Shown here: positions 35,688 to 47,647 of the stretch, piece after piece | How the letters are laid out: each line of letters opens with the position of its first letter | How positions within the stretch are numbered: the stretch's first letter is position 1 | From: DAHUYF01 sp963789275 | Lineage (GTDB): Bacteria; Pseudomonadota; Alphaproteobacteria; ATCC43930; CGMCC-115725 | Reading direction: 5' to 3' | Assembly (NCBI GenBank): GCA_963789275.1 | Contig: CAWBKF010000007.1 | Span: 6,509 to 70,508 of the forward strand | Length of the DNA stretch: 64,000 nucleotides | The notes under the pieces: generated by a model | Told to the model about the DNA's origin: nothing | What the model saw: the letters and a program-made list of their open reading frames with translations, nothing else | Database searches by the model: none | Position numbers and translations under genes: made by a program

Positions 35688-35691
<4 letters not shown>
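35362..35691 (+). CDS. DUF962/Mpo1-like membrane protein
   Basis: 109 residues. The His-rich pattern of the DUF962 family is present: YYLHEHSRPLTRSLHYLGTTLG, FAWFAHAYVERNRPATFTHPLWSFRGDFHML. Two hydrophobic helices (TTLGVLLLVGFLATG, WRLLLAAPVAGYAFAW). The yeast member Mpo1 is an Fe(II)-dependent dioxygenase acting on 2-hydroxy fatty acids; bacterial function is unknown. GGGAGGAG precedes the ATG. Its stop codon TAA interlocks with the stop of the convergent copper ATPase gene within TTAA (35688-35691). Confidence 0.88.
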
Positions 35692-38077
<2,386 letters not shown>

Positions 38078-38138
38078 GTCTTGGGCTCTTCATCAGCGAG
38101 GCTGCGGGCAATCGTTTGAGCAACCGCAGGAGATGTGG

Positions 38139-38163
38139 GGGTTCCAGCGGAGGGAAGGTCAAG
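38139..38163 (-). promoter_or_regulatory. CueR-like (MerR family) promoter of copA
   Basis: Minus strand: TTGACC, the -35 element, runs directly into the dyad half CCTTCC, and after a 7-bp centre comes GGAACC, a near-match to the second half GGAAGG of CueR operators. The layout TTGACCTTCC-N6-TGGAA matches the E. coli copA promoter, where MerR-type regulators act on a 19-bp spacer. The right half-site is imperfect and the -10 (CACATC) is weak. No cueR gene is present in this window. Confidence 0.55.
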
Positions 38164-38261
38164 GGCCCCCTCTGCGGCATCAAGGCGCTTGCCGGTCCGG
38201 GCTTGACGCCGGACGGCGCAGCGCCTTATGGCTCACGCCGGTTCAGCATAGAGGCGCGCCC

Positions 38262-38877
38262 ATGCTCGATCACTTGAAGGCGAACAACCGGGCTTGGGCG
38301 GCGCGGATGGTCGCCGCCGATGCCGATTTCTTCCGCCGGCTCGAGCGCCAGCAGGCGCCGGAATACCTCTGGATCGGCTGCTCCGACAGCCGGGTTCCGG
38401 CCAACGAGATCGTCGACCTCGACCCCGGCGAGCTCTTCGTCCACCGCAACGTCGCCAACCTCGCGCCGCCGCAGGACGCCAATTATCTCTCGGTGCTGCA
38501 ATTCGCCGTCGATGTGATCGAGGTGAAGCACATCATGGTGGTCGGGCATTACGGCTGCGGCGGCGTCAGCGCGGCGGTGGATGGCGAGCGCCGCGGCCTC
38601 GTCGACCACTGGCTGCATCCCATCCGCGAGATCCACCGGGAGCATATCCACGAGCTCGACGCGATCGCCGATCAGCGCCGGCGTCTCGACCGGCTCTGCG
38701 AGCTCAACGTCATGCGCCAGGTGCGCAACGTCGCATCCGACGTCTTCGTGCAGGATGCCTGGGCGCGCGGGCAGAGCCTGTGCGTCCATGGCTGGGTCTA
38801 TTCGCTCGCCAGACGGCCTGGTGACGGATTTGAACGTGACGGTGAGCCGGCCGGAGGAGATCGAGCGGCCGCGCTGA
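38262..38877 (+). CDS. Beta-class carbonic anhydrase, frameshift near the C-terminus
   Basis: Interconverts CO2 and bicarbonate. Zinc ligands: Cys in WIGCSDSRVPANEI (with the Asp-Arg dyad), and His-x-x-Cys in VVGHYGCGGVSAAV. FVHRNVANL and VHGWVYSL are further signatures of the E. coli Can-like clade. One extra base near 38810-38812 (GCCAGAC for GCCGAC) throws the frame off; the other frame gives DGLVTDLNVTVSRPEEIERPR and a stop at 38875-38877, the expected length of about 204 residues. Supply of bicarbonate for the nearby PEP carboxylase is a plausible link but not shown. Confidence 0.93.
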
Positions 38878-38928
38878 GCCAGGCGCCCGGCGGCTCGCCA
38901 CAGGCGTCGAGATGCAGCGTTTCGAGCG

Positions 38929-39369
38929 TCATGCTTCAGCTCCTCCGGCCGCCAGTCTTGCCGTCGTCAGCCGGTCCGGCGCGCCGCCGAAATACCTGAC
39001 CAGCGCCTGCTTGAAGACCGGTGCCGCCGGGTCGGCGAGAGAGAACAGCGTCATGCAGGAATGAAATTTGAGGTCGTCCGGGCTGCCGAGGATGTCCTCG
39101 ATCGGCCGGCCTTCCACTCGGTTGACGAGGTCGCTGCAGTCGAGCAGGCGCGGCCCGAGGATCGGGTGCTTCAGATATGCGCGGGCCTCCTCCAGCGAGG
39201 CGATGGCGTAGCGCCGGGCCATGGCGCTTTGCCCCAGGCCGCTCAGCTGCGGAAACACGAACCACATCCAGTGGCTGCGCTTGCGGCCCGCGCTCAATTC
39301 ACGGCGCACATCCTCCATGACCGGATCTTGCGCCTCTACGAAGCGATCGAGATCGAATGGTCCGGGCAT
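38929..39369 (-). CDS. DUF1810-family protein
   Basis: About 146 residues from the ATG at 39367-39369. DUF1810 signatures: FDLDRFVEAQDPVMEDVRRELSAGRKRSHWMWFVFPQLSGLG at the N-terminus, RYAIASLEEARAYLKHPILGPRL, and LKFHSCMTLF. The function is unknown; homologues are small cytosolic proteins found singly. The frame is open upstream into the palindromic repeat, but no conserved residues lie there. It converges on the carbonic anhydrase gene. Confidence 0.88.
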   Translation of the reverse strand: MPGPFDLDRFVEAQDPVMEDVRRELSAGRKRSHWMWFVFPQLSGLGQSAMARRYAIASLEEARAYLKHPILGPRLLDCSDLVNRVEGRPIEDILGSPDDLKFHSCMTLFSLADPAAPVFKQALVRYFGGAPDRLTTARLAAGGAEA

Positions 39370-39483
39370 CGTCACCACCTCGCTGCGGCTCCCGCCTAGG
39401 TCAACACTCTGCGCGCCGGGTCGGTCTCGGCAACAGGCACCACCTGCGGGGCGGCGACGACGCGTAGCTATGGCGAGTGGGTT

Positions 39484-39690
39484 CACCACGGAGACACGGA
39501 GGGCACGGAGAAAAGGAAACGGCGCGCTTGGCGCATGTTCTACGCGGCCATCCCCGCCAATCACCGCCGTCCCCGCGCAAGCGGGGACCCAGGGCAACCG
39601 ACGTGCGGCTGCTTCTGGGCCCCCGCTTGCGCGGGGACGGCGGAGATGTTTCCACGGTTTCTTCTCCGTGCTCTCCGTGTCTCCGTGGTG
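39484..39690. repeat. Nested palindrome: ACGGAGACACGGAG element interrupted by a CCCCGCG-type element
   Basis: Outer arms 39484-39512 and 39662-39690 are 29-bp inverted complements with one mismatch and are homologous to the arms at 19431-19521. Inside lies a second palindrome, about 39569-39648, with arms CCGTCCCCGCGCAAGCGGGG and CCCCGCTTGCGCGGGGACGG around a spacer containing CAACCGACGTGCGGCTGC. The inner part is a diverged, inverted relative of the 118-bp elements at 4074 and 42511. Thus one repeat family has been inserted in another. It fills the gap between the DUF1810 gene and ppc. Confidence 0.88.
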
Positions 39691-39735
39691 AAACCCTATG
39701 CCCACATGCGATTTCCCTGCCTTCAAAGCGGAGGG

Positions 39736-42498
39736 CTACCCGCTGTTGCGCAGGCCCGCGGCGATGCCGTTGATGGTGAGATGGATGCCCTGCATGATGC
39801 GCTCGTCGGTGGCGCCGGCGCGGTGGCGCTGCAGCAGATCGATCTGGATGTGATTGAGCGGGTCGATATAGGGAAAGCGGTTGCGGATCGAGCGCGCCAG
39901 CAGCGGATTGCGCTCGAGCAGCGTCTTCTGCTCGGTGATCGCCAGCAGCGCCTGCACGGACAAGCCCCACTCGGCGCGCAGGCGGCCGAAGATCGCGACG
40001 CGCAGCGCCGCGTCCGGCACCAGCTCGGCATAGCGCGACGCGATGGCGATGTCGCTCTTGGCCAGCACCATGTCCATGTTCGACAGCATGGTGGTGAAGA
40101 ACGGCCAGTCGCGGTACATGGCCTGGAGCGTCGCCATGCCGTCCCCCGGCTGCGCCGCGAGCCAGAGCTTCACCGCGGTCCCGAAGCCATACCATCCCGG
40201 CAGCATCAGGCGGCATTGCGACCAGCTGAAGACCCAGGGGATCGCCCGCAAATCCTCGATGCGCGCCGAGCCCGTGCGCGACGCCGGCCGGCTGCCGATG
40301 TTGAGATTGGCGATCTCGCCGATCACGGTGGACTCGCGGAAATAACGGTCGAAGCCGGCGGTTTCGTAGACCAGGCCGCGATACTCGCGGCAGGCATGGC
40401 CCGAGAGCGCGTCCATCGCCGCGAGATAGTCGGCGCGGGGGCCGGGCCGGCGCCCGTCCAGCAGCGTCGCCTCGAGCGTCGCCGCGGCCAGGATCTCCAG
40501 ATTGCGCCGGCCGACCTCGGCGTTGGAGTATTTGGCGGCGATCACCTCGCCCTGCTCGGTGATGCGGATCGCGCCCTGCACCGCGCCCGCCGGCTGGGCG
40601 AGGATCGCCTGATAGCTCGGGCCGCCGCCGCGCCCGACCGAGCCGCCGCGGCCATGGAACAGGCGCAGCGCCACGCCGTGGCGGCGGAAGATCTCCACCA
40701 GCGCAAGCTCGGCCTTGTAGAGCTCCCAGGTCGAGGTGAGATAGCCGCCATCCTTGTTGCTGTCGGAATAGCCCAGCATGACCTCCTGGACATTGCCGCG
40801 CGAGGCCAGCAGGCGGCGATACTCCGGCCGGGCGAAGAGCTTATCCATGATGTCGCCGCAGCGCTGGAGGTCGCCGATGGTCTCGAACAGCGGCACGATA
40901 TCGACGTCGAGGTGGCCATCCTGCGGCCGCAGCAGCCCCACCTCCTTCAGCAGCACCGCGACTTCGAGAATGTCCGAGACGCCATCCGCCTTGGAAATGA
41001 CGTAGTGGGGAACGCAGGCGCTGCCGTAGTCCCGATGCCCGTCGGCGGCCGCCCGCAGGATCGCGAGCTCGGCCATCGTCTCTTCCGGATAGGAGAGATG
41101 GAGCGAGGCGAGCGGACGGGGCGAGCTGATCTCCGCCAGCAGCAGCGCGATGCGGGCCTCTTCGCCGAGCGCCCGGTAATCGGCGCAGGCTTGCGCCGTC
41201 GCGAAGAGCGCGGCGATCACGCGCTCATGCACGTCGGCGTTCTGACGCAGATCGACCGGCGTCAGATGGAAGCCGAAAGCGTCGACGGCGCGGCGCAACA
41301 GGCGCAGCCGACCCTGGGCCAGGCTCGCCGAGCCGTTGGCGGTGAGGGAGCCCGAGAGCAGCCCGAGATCGGCCAGCAGCTCGCCGACCCCGGCATAAGC
41401 CGGCGCCGCGCCGACCGCCGGCCGCGCCGGCTCGATCCCGTGCAGCGCGCGGGCGGTCGCGGCGAGGCGCGCATAGATTCCGGCGATGGCGCGCCGGTAG
41501 GGCTCGTCCTGGCGCTGCGGCGATCGATCGGGCGATTGCTCGGCCAGGCGAAGCACCGCGTCGGAGACCCGCACCATGCGGCCGTCGAGCGACAGCTCGC
41601 CGCCCAAGCGGTGGACTTCCTCGAGATAGAAGCGGAACGCCCGCTCGCTCTGCAGCCGCAGCGCCTGGCTCAGGACGTCGGCGGTCACGAAGGGGTTGCC
41701 GTCGCGATCGCCGCCGATCCAGCTGCCGATGCGCAGGAACGAGGGCACCGTCATGCCCTGCCAATCGGCACCGACCGCCCCCAGCTGGTCTTCGAGATCG
41801 GCATAGAAGCGCGGCAGCTCGCGCAGGAAGGTGTGGTCGTAATAGGCGAGGCCGTTGGCCACCTCGTCGAGGATCCGCAGCCGCGTGCCGCGCAGAATGC
41901 TGGTCTGCCACAGGGTGAGGACGGCGCGGCGCAACGCGCTGCGGTTCGCCGCCAGCTCCTCGGGCGTCAGCTGCATCCGATCGCGCTCGTCGAGTAGCCG
42001 CGCGATTTCCATTTCGCGCTCGATCGAGCTTTGCCGGCGAATCTCCGTCGGGTGGGCGGTCAGGACCGGGCTGCACAAGGCGGTGTCGAGGAATTCCTGC
42101 AGCGAAGCGCGTGACCGGCCCGCTTCCTTGGCCCGCGCCAGCGCATACGCCATCGTCCCCTCGCGCGGCGCCGACTTGGCGATGGCATGGGCGCGGCTGC
42201 GGCGGATGTGGTGCTGGTCCTCGGCGATATTGGCGAGATGCGAGAAATAGCCGAAGGCGCGGACGATCCGGATCGGCTGGTCGTCGGGCAGGCCGCGGAT
42301 GATCGCCTGCAGCTTCTGGCGCGCCGCCTCGTCGGCGTCGCGATGGAAGCGCAGCGCCGTCTGGCGGATGTGCTCGATGATCTCGAAGACCTCATCGCCT
42401 TCCTGCGCGCGCACGGTCTCGCCCAGGATGCGGCCGAGCAGCCGGATATCGTAGCGCAGCGGCGCATCCTTATCCGCATTCGGGGTCGGCATCTCCAT
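39736..42498 (-). CDS. ppc: Phosphoenolpyruvate carboxylase
   Basis: 920 residues, normal length. It carboxylates PEP with bicarbonate to oxaloacetate, refilling the TCA cycle. Catalytic His149 lies in PVLTAHPTEI; other signatures are SWIGGDRDGNPFVT, GYSDSNKDGGYL, the mobile loop LFHGRGGSVGRGGGPS and a C-terminus ending in LRNSG rather than the usual QNTG, though ITINGIAAGLRNSG is close to the family end. No frameshift in 2.7 kb. A 118-bp repeat lies immediately upstream, between the ppc start and the MFS gene. Confidence 0.97.
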   Translation of the reverse strand: MEMPTPNADKDAPLRYDIRLLGRILGETVRAQEGDEVFEIIEHIRQTALRFHRDADEAARQKLQAIIRGLPDDQPIRIVRAFGYFSHLANIAEDQHHIRRSRAHAIAKSAPREGTMAYALARAKEAGRSRASLQEFLDTALCSPVLTAHPTEIRRQSSIEREMEIARLLDERDRMQLTPEELAANRSALRRAVLTLWQTSILRGTRLRILDEVANGLAYYDHTFLRELPRFYADLEDQLGAVGADWQGMTVPSFLRIGSWIGGDRDGNPFVTADVLSQALRLQSERAFRFYLEEVHRLGGELSLDGRMVRVSDAVLRLAEQSPDRSPQRQDEPYRRAIAGIYARLAATARALHGIEPARPAVGAAPAYAGVGELLADLGLLSGSLTANGSASLAQGRLRLLRRAVDAFGFHLTPVDLRQNADVHERVIAALFATAQACADYRALGEEARIALLLAEISSPRPLASLHLSYPEETMAELAILRAAADGHRDYGSACVPHYVISKADGVSDILEVAVLLKEVGLLRPQDGHLDVDIVPLFETIGDLQRCGDIMDKLFARPEYRRLLASRGNVQEVMLGYSDSNKDGGYLTSTWELYKAELALVEIFRRHGVALRLFHGRGGSVGRGGGPSYQAILAQPAGAVQGAIRITEQGEVIAAKYSNAEVGRRNLEILAAATLEATLLDGRRPGPRADYLAAMDALSGHACREYRGLVYETAGFDRYFRESTVIGEIANLNIGSRPASRTGSARIEDLRAIPWVFSWSQCRLMLPGWYGFGTAVKLWLAAQPGDGMATLQAMYRDWPFFTTMLSNMDMVLAKSDIAIASRYAELVPDAALRVAIFGRLRAEWGLSVQALLAITEQKTLLERNPLLARSIRNRFPYIDPLNHIQIDLLQRHRAGATDERIMQGIHLTINGIAAGLRNSG

Positions 42499-42510
42499 GG
42501 CATCGAGATG

Positions 42511-42628
42511 CTAGAGCATGTCCCGCGAAGACGGAACCATCACCGCTGCCCCCGCGAAAGCGGGGGCCCAGAAGCAACCGCACGTCGGCTGCCCTGGGTC
42601 CCCGCTTTCGCGGGGAAAGCAAGGATGG
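42511..42628. repeat. 118-bp interspersed palindromic element, copy B
   Basis: Nearly identical along its whole length to 4074-4191, differing at only a few positions (for example AGACGG for AGACAG and AGCAAGG for AGCGAGG). It begins 13 bp upstream of the ppc start codon, so the ppc transcript either starts inside it or crosses it. The pair of GC-rich hairpins could affect ppc expression. Confidence 0.88.
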
Positions 42629-42700
42629 CGAATCGATCTGCTCGAAACCCGCACTAACGTGGGGGTGCGCTTCCGCCGACCCGACGCCAGTGGAATGCCG

Positions 42701-44068
42701 TCAGGCCCGCACCACCCGCGCCGCGCCGGCTTCCGCCTGCTGCTCCAGCTCCTCGAGGCCGCGCCGCGCCGGCTCGATGCCCCAGAGGGCGACGACGGCG
42801 ATCTGGATCACCAGCAGCGCGATCATGAATCCCAGCACGCCGGGAACGCCGTAGGTCCGGAACAAGGCGACGACGATCAGCGGCGTCACGATGGTGGCGC
42901 CGCGGCCGAACATGTTGCAGATGCCGTTGGCGCGCAGCCGGACCGCGGTCGGGAACAGCTCCGCGGTATAGACGCCGTAGAGGATCGAGGTCAGCACATA
43001 GATCCCGATGAACAGCAGGAAGCCCACCGCCAGCACCGCCTGCGGCACCGCGACGAAGGGATAGATCGCGCCGAAGAGGATGGTCCAGAGCGAGGCGCCG
43101 ATGATCGCCTTGCGCCGGCCGATGCGGTCGGCGCTGAGCGCGCCCAGCGCGCAGCCGGCGAGCGAGCCGAGATCGATCACCAGCGTATAGCCCAGCGATT
43201 TCGTGATGGTCATGCCCTGCTGGCCGAAGAAGATCGGCAGCCAGGTGACGAAGCCGAAGATCAGCGCGTTGGTGGTGATCAGCACGACGCTGCCCACCAC
43301 CATGCGCGGCAGCAGGCTCGGGCTCAGCAGCGAGCCAAGGCCCAGCCTCGGCACCGGCACCGCCGGCACCGGCGGCGGCAGCGTGAGCCCGCCCGCCGCC
43401 ACCTCGCGCTCGATCCGCTGCATCAGCTCCTCGGCCTTGCCGATCTGGCCTCGCGATTCGAGCCAGCGCGGCAATTCCGGCAAATTCTTGCGCAGGTACC
43501 AGACCACCAGCGCGCCGATGCCGGCGATGACGAACATCGGCCGCCAGCCATAAGCGGGCACGATCAGCCAGGCGAGCAAGGCGGTCACCGGCAGCCCCGA
43601 GACCACGACGAAGGCCATCATCGCCATCCACTTGCCGCGCACCTGCGGCGGCACGAACTCGGTCATGGTGCCGTAGCCGACGACGATCTCGGCGCCGAGC
43701 CCCACCCCCATGACGAAGCGGAGCGCGTTCAGCACCGCGATATCGGGGGCGAACGCCGCGGCGAGCGAAGCGAGGCCGAAGATCATCAGATTGAACTGAT
43801 AGGTGAAGCGCCTTCCGTAGCGGTCGCCGAGAAAGCCGGCGAGCAGCGAGCCCACCGTCATGCCGAAGAAGGTCAGCGACAGGAACCAGCCATTCTGCGC
43901 CACGGTGGAGAAGCCGCTCTGCACCGCCGATCCCAGCACCGGCGCCGCGACATAGAGATCATAGCCGTCGAAGAACATGCCGGCGGCGATCAGGAAGAAG
44001 ATGCGGTAATGGAACGAGGCTAGCGGCAGCCGGTCGAGCCGGGCGCCGATGGTGATGCTGCCGGCCAT
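42701..44068 (-). CDS. MFS transporter, metabolite:H+ symporter type
   Basis: About 455 residues with twelve hydrophobic segments. The first helix region FFLIAAGMFFDGYDLYVAAPVLGS with its buried Asp, loop 2-3 motif GFLGDRYGRRFTY and loop 8-9 DRIGRRKAIIGAS are those of the sugar/aromatic-acid symporter branch. GGAGG precedes the ATG at 44066-44068 by five bases; an upstream extension lacks membrane character. Substrate unknown, probably an organic acid. Divergent from the acyl-CoA synthetase gene, with a shared 170-bp promoter region. Confidence 0.88.
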   Translation of the reverse strand: MAGSITIGARLDRLPLASFHYRIFFLIAAGMFFDGYDLYVAAPVLGSAVQSGFSTVAQNGWFLSLTFFGMTVGSLLAGFLGDRYGRRFTYQFNLMIFGLASLAAAFAPDIAVLNALRFVMGVGLGAEIVVGYGTMTEFVPPQVRGKWMAMMAFVVVSGLPVTALLAWLIVPAYGWRPMFVIAGIGALVVWYLRKNLPELPRWLESRGQIGKAEELMQRIEREVAAGGLTLPPPVPAVPVPRLGLGSLLSPSLLPRMVVGSVVLITTNALIFGFVTWLPIFFGQQGMTITKSLGYTLVIDLGSLAGCALGALSADRIGRRKAIIGASLWTILFGAIYPFVAVPQAVLAVGFLLFIGIYVLTSILYGVYTAELFPTAVRLRANGICNMFGRGATIVTPLIVVALFRTYGVPGVLGFMIALLVIQIAVVALWGIEPARRGLEELEQQAEAGAARVVRA

Positions 44069-44238
44069 GATCTCCTCCCGAAGGTTATTGTCGCGCGCGC
44101 TTTCCGCGACCGCTTCTCTGGCGGCCGCGGCCAGTATGCCGGGGCGACGGCACCCCGCGTAGCGGAAAATTGGCGCGCGCCGGCGGTTTCGTGTATCTCC
44201 CAGACAGGCTCCTAACCCCGTGGCCCGCGACAGGCAAA

Positions 44239-46347
44239 ATGCAAGCCGACCCTCTCGACCCCCTCTCCCTGGCACCGCTCTTCCGCCCCGCCTCGATCGC
44301 CGTGATCGGCGCCTCGACCGATCCGACCAAGCTCGGCACCATCCCGCTCATCCATATGAAGACCAGCGGCTTCACCGGGCCGCTCTACCCGATCAATCCC
44401 CGCGCGCCGGAGGTGCAGGGCATCCCGGCTTTTCCCGCCATCATGGCCGTGCCCGGGCCGGTCGACCTCGCCATCATCTCCGTGCCCGAGGCGCTGGTGC
44501 CGCAGGCCATGCGCGACTGCGCGCAAAAGGGCGTGCGCGCCATCGTGCTTTTCACCTCGGGCTTCGCCGAGATCGGCGAGGCCGGGGCGCGCGCCCAGGA
44601 GGAGATCAAGGCGATCGCGCGCGCCGGCAAGATGCGGCTCCTCGGTCCCAATTGCATGGGCCTCATCAATTTCGCCAATGGCGTGGTGGCGACCTTCCAC
44701 CCCGCCTTCGGGCCGGGCCTCGCGGCCAAGGGCCGCATCGGCCTCATCAGCCAGAGCGGCGCCTTCGGCGGGCTCGCCTATCAGGTGGCGCAGGACCGCG
44801 CGCTCGCCTACAGCCTCATCCTCACCACCGGCAATGAGGGCGATGTCGACATCGCCGACGGCATCGCCTACCTCGCCGACGATCCCGAGACCGCGGTCAT
44901 CATGCTCTATATCGAGGGCTGCCGCGACGGGCGGAAGCTGGCGCAGGCGCTAGCGCGCGCGCGGGCGCGGCGCAAGCCCGTGGTCTGCCTCAAGGTCGGG
45001 CGCACCGAGGCGGGCATCGCCGCGGTCGCCTCGCACACCGCGGCGCTCGCCGGCGCCGACGATATCTTCGACGCCATGTTCCGCCAGCAGGGCGTCTACC
45101 GCTGCGAGACCATGGAGGAGTTCTTCGACATCGGCTATGCCGCAGCACAGGCGAGCGAGCCGCCTTCGGGCCGGCATGTCGGCATCATCACCGTCTCGGG
45201 CGGCGTCGGCGTGCTGATGGCGGACGCCGCCGCGTCGCGCGGCCTCGAGGTGACGCCGGCGCCGCAGGATCTCCAGGACGGCATCCGCGCCATGGTACCG
45301 TTCGCCGCGACGCGCAACCCGATCGACGTCACCGGCCAGGTGGTGCAGGACATGGGCATTCTCGAGCGCACCATCGAGATGACGCTGGCCAGCGGCTTCT
45401 ATGAGAGCGTCGCCTGCTTCATCGGCTCAGTCGGCCGCTCGCCGGTAAACGCGCCGCGCTTCATGGAGTGCTTGCCGCGGCTGCGCCGGCGCTATCCCGA
45501 CAGCCTGCTGGCGGTCTCCTGCTTCTACACGCCGCAATTCCGCGCCGCTCTCGACGCCGCCGGCTGCCTGGTGTTCGACGAGCCGACCCATGCGCTGCGC
45601 GCGCTCGCCGCGCTGGGAAAATTCCGCCGCGCCTTCGATGCGGCTCCCGCCGCGGCAGCGCCGCTGCCGGCGCCGCAGACGCTGCCGCCCGGCCCCTGTG
45701 ACGAGGCGACGTCGCTTGCCATCCTTGCCCGGGCCAGGATCCCGGTGATGCCGCACCGCCTGGTGCGCTCGGCCGATGAGGCGGCCGCGGCGGCCGAAGC
45801 GCTGGGAATGCCGGTGGCGCTCAAGATCGTCTCGCCGGACATCACGCATAAGACCGATCTCGGCGGCGTGGTGCTCAACCTCGCGACGGCAGACGCGGTG
45901 CGCCGGGCGTTTGACGAGGTCACCGCGCGCGTGCGAAAGGCCGCGCCGCAAGCGAGCCTCGGCGGCTGTCTCGTGGCGCCGATGGTGACGGGCGGGGTCG
46001 AGACCATCCTCGGCGCGCACTGGGATCCCGTCTTCGGCCCGGTGGTGATGCTGGGGCTCGGCGGCGTCTTCGTCGAGGCGCTGAAGGACGTAACCTTCCG
46101 CCTCGCGCCCTTCGACGAGGCCGAGGCACGGCGCATGATCACGGAGCTGCGCGCGCTGCCGGTGCTGCACGGCATGCGCGGCCGCCCACCCGCCGATCTC
46201 GCGGCGCTGGCGCGCGCGCTGGCGGATCTCTCGCGCTTCGCCGCGGCGCAAGGCCCGGCGCTTGCCAGCCTCGACATCAACCCGTTCCTGGTGTTGCCGG
46301 AGGGACAGGGCGCGCTCGCGCTCGACGCCGTCCTGCTGCCCGCGTGA
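44239..46347 (+). CDS. Acyl-CoA synthetase (ADP-forming), fused alpha-beta type
   Basis: About 702 residues. The alpha half has a CoA-binding Rossmann domain (SIAVIGASTDPTKLGTIPL) and two succinyl-CoA synthetase-like domains (ISQSGAFGGLAYQ, SHTAALAGADDIFDAMFRQQG). The beta half is an ATP-grasp domain (SLAILARARIPVMPHRLVRS, ALKIVSPDITHKTDLGGVV, DINPFLV). Such enzymes interconvert acyl-CoA plus ADP and phosphate with acid plus ATP; acetate, propionate, aromatic acids or, in related proteins, protein lysine acetylation are possible substrates. The start at 44239 is followed directly by the conserved fold but has only a weak ribosome-binding site. Its stop overlaps the GTG of the MFS gene. Confidence 0.9.
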   Translation: MQADPLDPLSLAPLFRPASIAVIGASTDPTKLGTIPLIHMKTSGFTGPLYPINPRAPEVQGIPAFPAIMAVPGPVDLAIISVPEALVPQAMRDCAQKGVRAIVLFTSGFAEIGEAGARAQEEIKAIARAGKMRLLGPNCMGLINFANGVVATFHPAFGPGLAAKGRIGLISQSGAFGGLAYQVAQDRALAYSLILTTGNEGDVDIADGIAYLADDPETAVIMLYIEGCRDGRKLAQALARARARRKPVVCLKVGRTEAGIAAVASHTAALAGADDIFDAMFRQQGVYRCETMEEFFDIGYAAAQASEPPSGRHVGIITVSGGVGVLMADAAASRGLEVTPAPQDLQDGIRAMVPFAATRNPIDVTGQVVQDMGILERTIEMTLASGFYESVACFIGSVGRSPVNAPRFMECLPRLRRRYPDSLLAVSCFYTPQFRAALDAAGCLVFDEPTHALRALAALGKFRRAFDAAPAAAAPLPAPQTLPPGPCDEATSLAILARARIPVMPHRLVRSADEAAAAAEALGMPVALKIVSPDITHKTDLGGVVLNLATADAVRRAFDEVTARVRKAAPQASLGGCLVAPMVTGGVETILGAHWDPVFGPVVMLGLGGVFVEALKDVTFRLAPFDEAEARRMITELRALPVLHGMRGRPPADLAALARALADLSRFAAAQGPALASLDINPFLVLPEGQGALALDAVLLPA

Positions 46348-47647
46348 GCCCCCGAGCTTCGCGCTGGCAACCCTGCTCATCACGGGCCTGCTGTTCTTCT
46401 TCATGTTCATCAACTTCGCCGACAAGGCGGTGATCGGTCTCGCGGCGCTGCCGATGATGCAGGATCTGCAGCTCTCGCCGGTGCAATGGGGCCGGGTCGG
46501 CAGCAGCTTCTTCTGGCTGTTCTCGCTGTCGGCGATCGTGGTGGGCTTCGCGGTCAATCGCCTGCCGGCAAAACGGGTGATCGCGGTGATGGCGCTGATC
46601 TGGGCGCTGACGCAATTCCCGATGCTGGGCCTGGTCTCCTTCCCGACGCTCATCTTCTGCCGCGTGGTGCTCGGCGCCGGCGAAGGGCCGGCCTATCCGG
46701 TGGCGCTGCATGCCCTCTACAAATGGTTTCCCAACGACCGGCGCACGCTGCCCACCGCCATCATCGCCATCGGCGCCGGTGTCGGCGTGGTCGTCGCCGC
46801 GCCGGTGCTGGTCGACGTCATCACCGCCTATGGCTGGCACGCCGCCTTCGGCCTGCTCGGGGTCGTCGGATTGATCTGGGCCACCGCCTGGGCGATCTTC
46901 GGCCGCGAGGGCGAGATCGACGAGCCGGTGATCGCCGCTTCGGGCGGCGGCGCGGACCGCGTGCCCTATCGGCGCCTTCTCGCCTGCCCGACCATGCTCG
47001 GCATCTTCGTCGCCGGCTTCGTCTCCTATTGGGGGCTGGCGATGCTGGTCGCCTGGACGCCGCCCTTTCTGCAGGCCGGCCTCGGCTACGATGTCGACAC
47101 CACCAAATGGCTGGTGGCGGCGACCTGGGCGGCGAGCGCGTTGCTGACGCCGCTGGTCGGCTGGCGGTCGCAGCGGGCGAAGCTGCGCGGCGCCTCGAGC
47201 CGCGCCGCGCGCGCCCTCCCGGCGGCGCTGCTGGTGATCGCGGCAGGCGTGCTCGGTGTCGCGGCGCTGTCGCTCTCGACCGGCGCGCTGCAGATCGCCT
47301 TGCTGATCGCCGCCCACTCGATTGGCGCGCCGATCTACACGCTGCTGCCGGCGATGGTCGGCGAGATCACGCCGGTCGGCCAGCGCGGCGCCGCGCTGTG
47401 CATCAGCAACGCCGTCGCCACCTTGGCCGGCCTCGTCGCGCCAGAGGTCGCGGGCCACATCATCGCCGCCGCGGCAATTCCCGCCCAAGGCTACGTCGAT
47501 GCTTTCCTGCTGACCGGCGGGATCGTCGCGTCGGGCGGCGTCCTCGCTTTGCTGCTACTGCGCCCCGAAGCCGATATCGCCCGCTTCGCCGCGCTGGGCA
47601 GAGCCGAGTCCGGCAACGCCCTTCAGACCGTCCGGCCGCAGAGATGA
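46344..47647 (+). CDS. MFS transporter coupled to the acyl-CoA synthetase gene
   Basis: About 434 residues with twelve membrane segments, similar to the anion:cation symporter group (ALHALYKWFPNDRRTLPTAIIAIGAGVG resembles its signature loop). No good start codon exists in the conserved frame before TM1. A GTG at 46344 overlapping the previous stop as GTGA is out of frame, but one extra C in the C5 run at about 46347-46352 would bring GTG-AGC-CCC-CCG-AGC into frame. I therefore place the start there; otherwise the first in-frame ATG (46403) would lose half of TM1. The adjacent acyl-CoA synthetase suggests import of a carboxylate that is then activated. Confidence 0.8.
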
